The notes beneath the pieces are model-generated. The model did not search any database. It saw nothing but the letters and a program-made list of their open reading frames with translations, and had not been told where the DNA came from. The position numbers were made by a program, and so were the translations under genes. From assembly GCA_029531795.1 (NCBI GenBank), contig JAPEIS010000003.1, positions 2,542,001 through 2,606,000 of the forward strand: a DNA stretch of 64,000 nt, read 5' to 3'. Positions 59,199 through 64,000 of the stretch are shown piece after piece (position 1 is the first letter of the stretch; each line of letters opens with the position of its first letter). This stretch comes from Sclerotinia nivalis (taxonomy: Eukaryota > Ascomycota > Leotiomycetes > Helotiales > Sclerotiniaceae).

Positions 59199-60243
59199 TT
59201 ACTCCCAAACTATCTGTGAAAACTTTGTCAACAAATACCTTATTATCCAATCACATCATCCAAAGCTGGGGCGGAATGAGGTATACAAGTGGATTTTATC
59301 ATGCTATCTACCTCGATTCTTCGAAGACACCGAGAGAAGATATGCATTTCCTTAGTTATTAGCCTGGCGTATTCAAAATTGTTTCTACTCAGTTATGAAA
59401 AATCCAGAAAAATCCAACTCCAGCTTAGTTAGGAGTTTGTCAGACATTTAACTTATTCTTCTCTGGCTTTACTCGGCTGCTAATGTGCTTCTTAATCCAC
59501 AGGCGAGCACCGATATTTGTCGGGCTGCGGTTCCTATTTACTTCACCATTGGCTGTGAACCTAAATTCAATACTCAATCGAGGTCACTCTGGGAACCATC
59601 ACTCAAAGTTACCACGAATATAAAAACCATGAATGTCCTGCATATCATAAGATATTATCACATCTCCATCTCTGAGAAGTATAGCTACAATTCCAGATCA
59701 GGCTCTCCCAAAAGACGACTAGTGGTACATGGATTCATGGGATGGTTCCCAGCTTCCAAAAATCATCATTAAATCCAATTTTTGCTTGACTATTTCGTGG
59801 ATTGCGTGATTCATTGCTTAATATCTTTTTAATAATCCCTTGATTCCGTCCAGTACTGGAGCTCAAAAAGAGGTATTCCGAGTATATCGCTGTATAATTC
59901 TCATGTCCTTTTAGCAGTTCGAATAGCTTTGCTGCAATGTTCGATTCATTATCTTAAAACCCGTCTTATGTTTGAAGTAGAAGATTGATAGTAAGCACGC
60001 ATGATACATGATTTGTAAAGAGCTAATCGTTTGGAACAAATTTCACAACATCCTATAACTTTCAAAAATAAGACTTCCAAATCTAACCTACTACTACGAA
60101 CTGTTGGAAGCCCGCACTTCCCACAACATCCATAGTCCTCACCGAGGACTCTTCGATCCAGTGATCTCGCGAATAGTCATATCTGAAAGCTTTAGTACCC
60201 CTGTCAATTGCCGAGAAGAATCTTGATATTTATTTAAATCTTG
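59199..60243. other. Intergenic, nothing recognised
   Basis: About 1 kb, AT-rich. A 95-codon frame at 59485 is motif-free and starts from a non-conserved context. Confidence 0.4.
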
Positions 60244-61127
60244 CCCAAACATACTATTGATTGATTTAATTAACGTCCACACTGAATCAAAGACTATCTA
60301 GGACAATTAAAAGCTCAATCGAGCTTTTAACAAATAGCTATAAGTAATGCTATCTAAATAGCATACAGATTTGTATATATTTTTGATAAGAGAAATGAAA
60401 ACTAATATTAGAAAGCAAAACCTAACCTCTATACAATATTACATATAAAAATAAAAATACCAATCAAAGTATTATATTCATGATTTTCCAAATCCGATCC
60501 CTCTATCAATCAAATCCAAACAACCTTCTTTTATATCAACTCTTTATTCTATTTATAATTTCCCAATAATTATACCTTGCCTAATATCGATTTCATAGAA
60601 CCTTTCAAACTATAAAGATATTGATTCTACAAAGTGCCCTAATCCTATATATAATATATCCTTTATCGAATTCTATAATAGATATATTATTAGTTCGGAT
60701 CGTTCTATATAACTTCTTCAAATATATGAATTGTTATTGTTTTGATTCGAATTGAAAAAGATAAAGCCTGAACCTTAAAACCGAATTTGATAAATCGCAT
60801 TTGATACTCCAAAAGGATCTTAGAGATGATTTTGTAGTATATTATTGTAGATAATAATATTGTTCTTTGTTTCATAATAAAAGTAGTATTGTAAAAAGTA
60901 TAATCCGATAATACGATTATCAAAAAACCGAGATCTGGTTTTTACTATCAGTTAACTCAGAGGCAAAACACATCGCGATCGGGTGCTTCTTCCTTTTCCA
61001 ATCATCACAATTTCATTAAATGATTCAAATTTAGTTCTGTAAACTTTAATAATTAAATAAAAGAGCTGGAGATTCGTAGAGGACACCGCGTACAGGTGTT
61101 GAGTCTTGTCCTCCCAAACATACTATT
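60244..61127 (-). mobile_element. RIP-like non-LTR retroelement copy B with 15-base direct repeats
   Basis: cccaaacatactatt occurs at 60244-60258 and 61113-61127 as a perfect direct repeat around an 854-base insert. The insert begins gattgatttaattaacg, the same edge as copy A, so on the minus strand its 3' end carries a short TCAA-type tail. About 170 bases at that end align with copy A. The inner 60400-60960 is extremely AT-rich with only a short, low-complexity frame, as expected after RIP. No reverse transcriptase motif survives. Alternative: a large SINE-like or MITE-like element, but target repeats this long favour target-primed reverse transcription. Confidence 0.7.
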
Positions 61128-61535
61128 ATTTGCATTGAAATGATGTGCTCCCATTAAAAATCCACCTGAAGGGTCAAAAAATGATAAATTCATTTATTTC
61201 TCCAAATCTAGACTTTCAATATTCTCACCAAATTTGGATATTGAAAATGGTCTCGAAAAGGATTCCTCAAACGCGCTCTTCCGATGTTCTATCGGGAATT
61301 GCACAATCAGGATGCTCTCCAATGTGGCTTTCTAGGACGATATTTTGGTGATTAAAATTCACTTCCAACAGTCGCATGAAATTAGGAGGAAATTTGAGGT
61401 AGCTTAATGTAGAAATCAATGATGATAAAATAACCGAAGTCTAGTTTTCCCAGATTGAGAACTCATTGACCCATCAACCGGACGCATTTTAAGCAAAATT
61501 CGTCGGCCCAGTCCATCTTATAGAATTCTACCCTT
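61128..61535. other. Intergenic, nothing recognised
   Basis: 408 bases of 3' flank of the dehydrogenase gene, AT-rich, no feature. Confidence 0.4.
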
Positions 61536-62664
61536 TCACTCACTAACCTTCACAACCACCTTTCCAAAATGACCCCCATGAAACAAATACTCCAAGGCCT
61601 CCTTTGCCTCCTCAAACCCAAACACCCTATCCACCACCGGTCTAATCCGCTTCTCCTCGTACCACGCCAACATTTCCTCAAATCTCTCTCTCGGTCCATT
61701 CAAAATGCCTTTTAACGTAACATTTCTTCTCAGCGCTAGAACATTCGTATTCGTGCGATCCGCACCTTCATCTTCCTTCCCCGAGAGATATCCAATGCAA
61801 TTGATGAGTCCGCCGAAAGCTATGGCATCGAATGATTGGCGCAGTGTTAGGGCACCACCTGTTTCGAAGATATTGGAGACGCCTTCGCCTTGGGTGATTT
61901 TCATTACTTCTTCGGACCAGCTGGGATGGGTACGGTAATTTATTGTGTGATCTGCGCCGAGGGATTTGGTTTGGGCGAGTTTGGCGTCGGAGGATGATGT
62001 TATTATCACTAGACTGCACTTAACTTGCGGAACTAAAAAGGCAGGATTGGTATAAGATTTTGAGTTTACCTTCCATGCCACTGGCCTTTGCGATTTGCAA
62101 CCCACTGATTGCTACTCCTCCAGTTCCTTGAATCAACACACTTTCTCCCTTCCCGCCTGGTTGTCCAAGTGGTCTCATGCCATTAATCGCCATCCAGGCT
62201 GTCACTCCAGCGATTGGTAACGTGCAAGCTTCTTCATCCGTGAGGTATTCCGGTGTCCTGACCAATCCTTCTCCATCGAATACACGATATTCCTGCAAAC
62301 AACCTTCTGCCGGTAGTCCTAATCCACTACTCATATCCTTTGCAGTCACTTGACCACGGATATGCGTCTGATTAAATATTGCAAGCACCCGATCACCAGG
62401 CTTCCATTTTGGACTGTTAGATGATATGATTGTTCCAGAAATGTCGGAACAAGGAACCAGGGAAGAGGGCTCATTGCCAGCAGTTTTGTGATGGTTGTAT
62501 AGGCCCATCATCACTTCGGTATCTCGATAATTGAGGGCTACGGTATGGATTTTGACAAGCACTTGACCATCACCTGGTGTTGGGACTGTAGATGACCCTA
62601 GAATGAGGTCTTGGAGGCCAGACTGTCGGGTCGTCCATTGCTTGTTAATTGTGGGGTGTGACAT
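61536..62664 (-). CDS. Zinc-type alcohol dehydrogenase / quinone oxidoreductase-like
   Basis: Exons 62664-62070 and 62008-61536 (intron 61 bases, GTAAAC..TCTAG) give 355 residues. Medium-chain dehydrogenase/reductase: N-terminal GroES-like half (VLVKIHTVALNYRDTEVMMG, WKPGDRVLAIFNQTH) and C-terminal Rossmann half with the NADPH loop VLIQGTGGVAISGLQIAKASG. LPIAGVTAWMAI and GHFGKVVVKV are typical. The usual zinc-binding Cys cluster is absent, so it is probably a zinc-independent NADPH oxidoreductase. The start at 62664 (MSHPTINKQW) matches family length; an upstream ATG at 62748 would add a hydrophobic leader and is less likely. The substrate cannot be told. Confidence 0.9.
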
Positions 62665-62997
62665 GATATCCTTGAAATTAAGATGTTGAGAAAATGAGGA
62701 AAGAGGAATTGATGATATACGGAAAGAGAGGTACAAACAGAAAAACAAAAAAAAAAAAATTTCAACCTCATGTCGACTTAAGTCTTACAAAGATATTGCT
62801 GCTAGACCCCAACAAAGCCTGTTTACGATTGACCTATTAATATGATTGTGGGAAGGCCGAATTCCCGAAGAATGGATTCAGCACATTTGCCCCACAAGCA
62901 AAGCCTCGGCGCATGAGTAATTTTTAATATCATTACATCACTTCAAATGAATCGAATATGATGGATCCTTGCCACAAAGGGATTGTTGTCTCATATC
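62665..62997. other. Intergenic, poly-A tract
   Basis: Upstream of the dehydrogenase and downstream of CDC123. A run of A residues lies at about 62747-62758. No gene. Confidence 0.5.
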
Positions 62998-64000
62998 TCA
63001 GGTAACAGTTGCCCCTACGTCATCATCTTCATCTTCATCACTATCTTCCACGGCTCTCATCATTTCTAGCTCACCGTTCAACATCCGCTGCCAATTATCC
63101 GCAAATTCTCTCATACCACCTTCTCCACTTGCACCTGCTTCTACCACTTCTTGTGGCATCTTGTGTGCACTATACCGCGGACTTGAAAAGCTGTATGCTT
63201 CCGGGTCATCTTTCTTTATTAATCTGAATTCGGGGATCCATCCAAGTTCCAGAACATCGTCTGTTCCGTCATCTTCATCACTACTTTGAACAGGCAATGG
63301 CGGCACTGATGATGAGTCTGCGACACCAAGTAATGGTGGAGGTACAGAAAGAGTAAGTAGTTCTAGCCAGGAGAACAAAAGCGGATCTGTCCGAGGAGCC
63401 CATGGATTTATATCCACTAACCGTACTTTATCAAATGGTTCTGGTATATAAACATCAAATGAGAAATTGCGATCTGGAAAGGTATCTTTGAGAGTTCTGT
63501 CAAAGTATTCTTGGATTGCTTCTCTTAATGTTGGGATGAGAGGGAATAAGAAATCAAAATAGTTCTGATCTCTTTGACATATGCCAATAATCCTTCGATC
63601 TCGTACGAAACATCGAAACTCGCAAGATGGATTTACTTTAAACCATTTCCGTAAGACTAGAACATATTGTATGTTTTCTTTCGTGAGGGACGGATCTTCG
63701 GCACAACCATCGAAGGCGTGTTCTAAATCGTGGGTAATGAAGTCGGAAGATTTGAGAAGGAGGTAAACATCGTTTGCTGTATTGCACTCCATGCTGTTCT
63801 GTTTTAAACTAATCCATGTGGCATCCTTTGGAGCAGACCAATTGAGTTTGGGAACTACTGATCCGCCAAGCTCAGCGATTGTTTCTTGTATTTGTTTGTG
63901 AATTTCCGAGAACTTCGCCGAGGGATCCGATTCTGTATTTGTATCTTCATCCCAGCCATCGCTAGTTGAGTTGTTGTTGTAAGTTTCTGGTGGAGGAAAT
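62998..64000 (-). CDS. CDC123: Cell division cycle protein CDC123 (D123 family), 5' partial
   Basis: Open from the window edge to the stop at 62998; about 333 codons are present and the N-terminus lies beyond 64000. CDC123 is an ATP-grasp-like assembly factor for translation initiation factor eIF2. Landmarks: [14 protein letters not shown], then [47 protein letters not shown], and [24 protein letters not shown]. The last 130 residues contain Ser/Asp/Glu-rich stretches, including an insert after the DINPW block and an acidic C-terminus (SDEDEDDD), as in other filamentous fungi. No intron is seen in this part. Confidence 0.95.
   Translation of the reverse strand, partial: FPPPETYNNNSTSDGWDEDTNTESDPSAKFSEIHKQIQETIAELGGSVVPKLNWSAPKDATWISLKQNSMECNTANDVYLLLKSSDFITHDLEHAFDGCAEDPSLTKENIQYVLVLRKWFKVNPSCEFRCFVRDRRIIGICQRDQNYFDFLFPLIPTLREAIQEYFDRTLKDTFPDRNFSFDVYIPEPFDKVRLVDINPWAPRTDPLLFSWLELLTLSVPPPLLGVADSSSVPPLPVQSSDEDDGTDDVLELGWIPEFRLIKKDDPEAYSFSSPRYSAHKMPQEVVEAGASGEGGMREFADNWQRMLNGELEMMRAVEDSDEDEDDDVGATVT

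Overview
This is nuclear DNA of a filamentous ascomycete (Pezizomycotina). Genes have many short GT..AG introns of about 42 to 190 bases with CTAAC or CTGAC-like branch sites. They encode fungal orthologues such as AKR1, SET9 and MRPL38, and wide AT-rich gaps separate them. The base composition and protein flavour recall Leotiomycetes (Botrytis/Sclerotinia type), but that placement is an impression and was not tested.

Layout. 1-834: the 3' part of an MFS efflux pump with an in-frame stop. 1342-3353 (-): SRP72. 4035-5228 (-): an orphan protein. 8050-9965 (-): a broken GMC oxidoreductase. 11159-17605: AKR1 palmitoyltransferase (-), SRP receptor beta subunit (+) and a family X DNA polymerase (+). 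18427-24590: ESS1 (-), RPB9 (+), mitochondrial ribosomal protein L14 (-) and SET9 H4K20 methyltransferase (+). 28222-31435: a BTB protein (-) and a PAP2-family membrane enzyme (-). 36360-41186: an MPP6-like exosome cofactor (-), NDUFS6 (+), CFIm25/NUDT21 (+) and a membrane-anchored YjbQ-family protein (+). 45327-59198: an accessory-looking stretch with a 7-TM rhodopsin-like protein (-), an FAD-oxidase relic (-), an SDR (+), a disabled P450 (+), an orphan protein (-) and an APH-like kinase (+). 60259-61112: a degraded retroelement. 61536-62664 (-): a zinc-type alcohol dehydrogenase/quinone reductase. 62998-64000 (-): CDC123, cut by the window edge.

The conserved genes are housekeeping: secretion targeting (SRP72 and SRP receptor beta), Pol II transcription and RNA processing (RPB9, ESS1, NUDT21, MPP6), chromatin (SET9), mitochondria (MRPL38, NDUFS6) and translation (CDC123). 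Several are divergently paired and share a promoter region. The accessory stretches are the opposite: four redox or transport genes (MFS, GMC, FAD oxidase, P450) carry stops or frameshifts. The three point stops are each explained by one C:G to T:A transition, as RIP or relaxed selection would leave.

The most unusual structural signals are as follows. Two copies of a dispersed element share one end bearing a simple-repeat tail and have perfect 14 and 15 base direct repeats at their boundaries, the mark of a non-LTR retrotransposon. The rhodopsin-like gene has a probable 6-base microexon. The first coding exon of ESS1 is only the start codon. All exon joins were worked out by hand from frame, splice sites and family resemblance.
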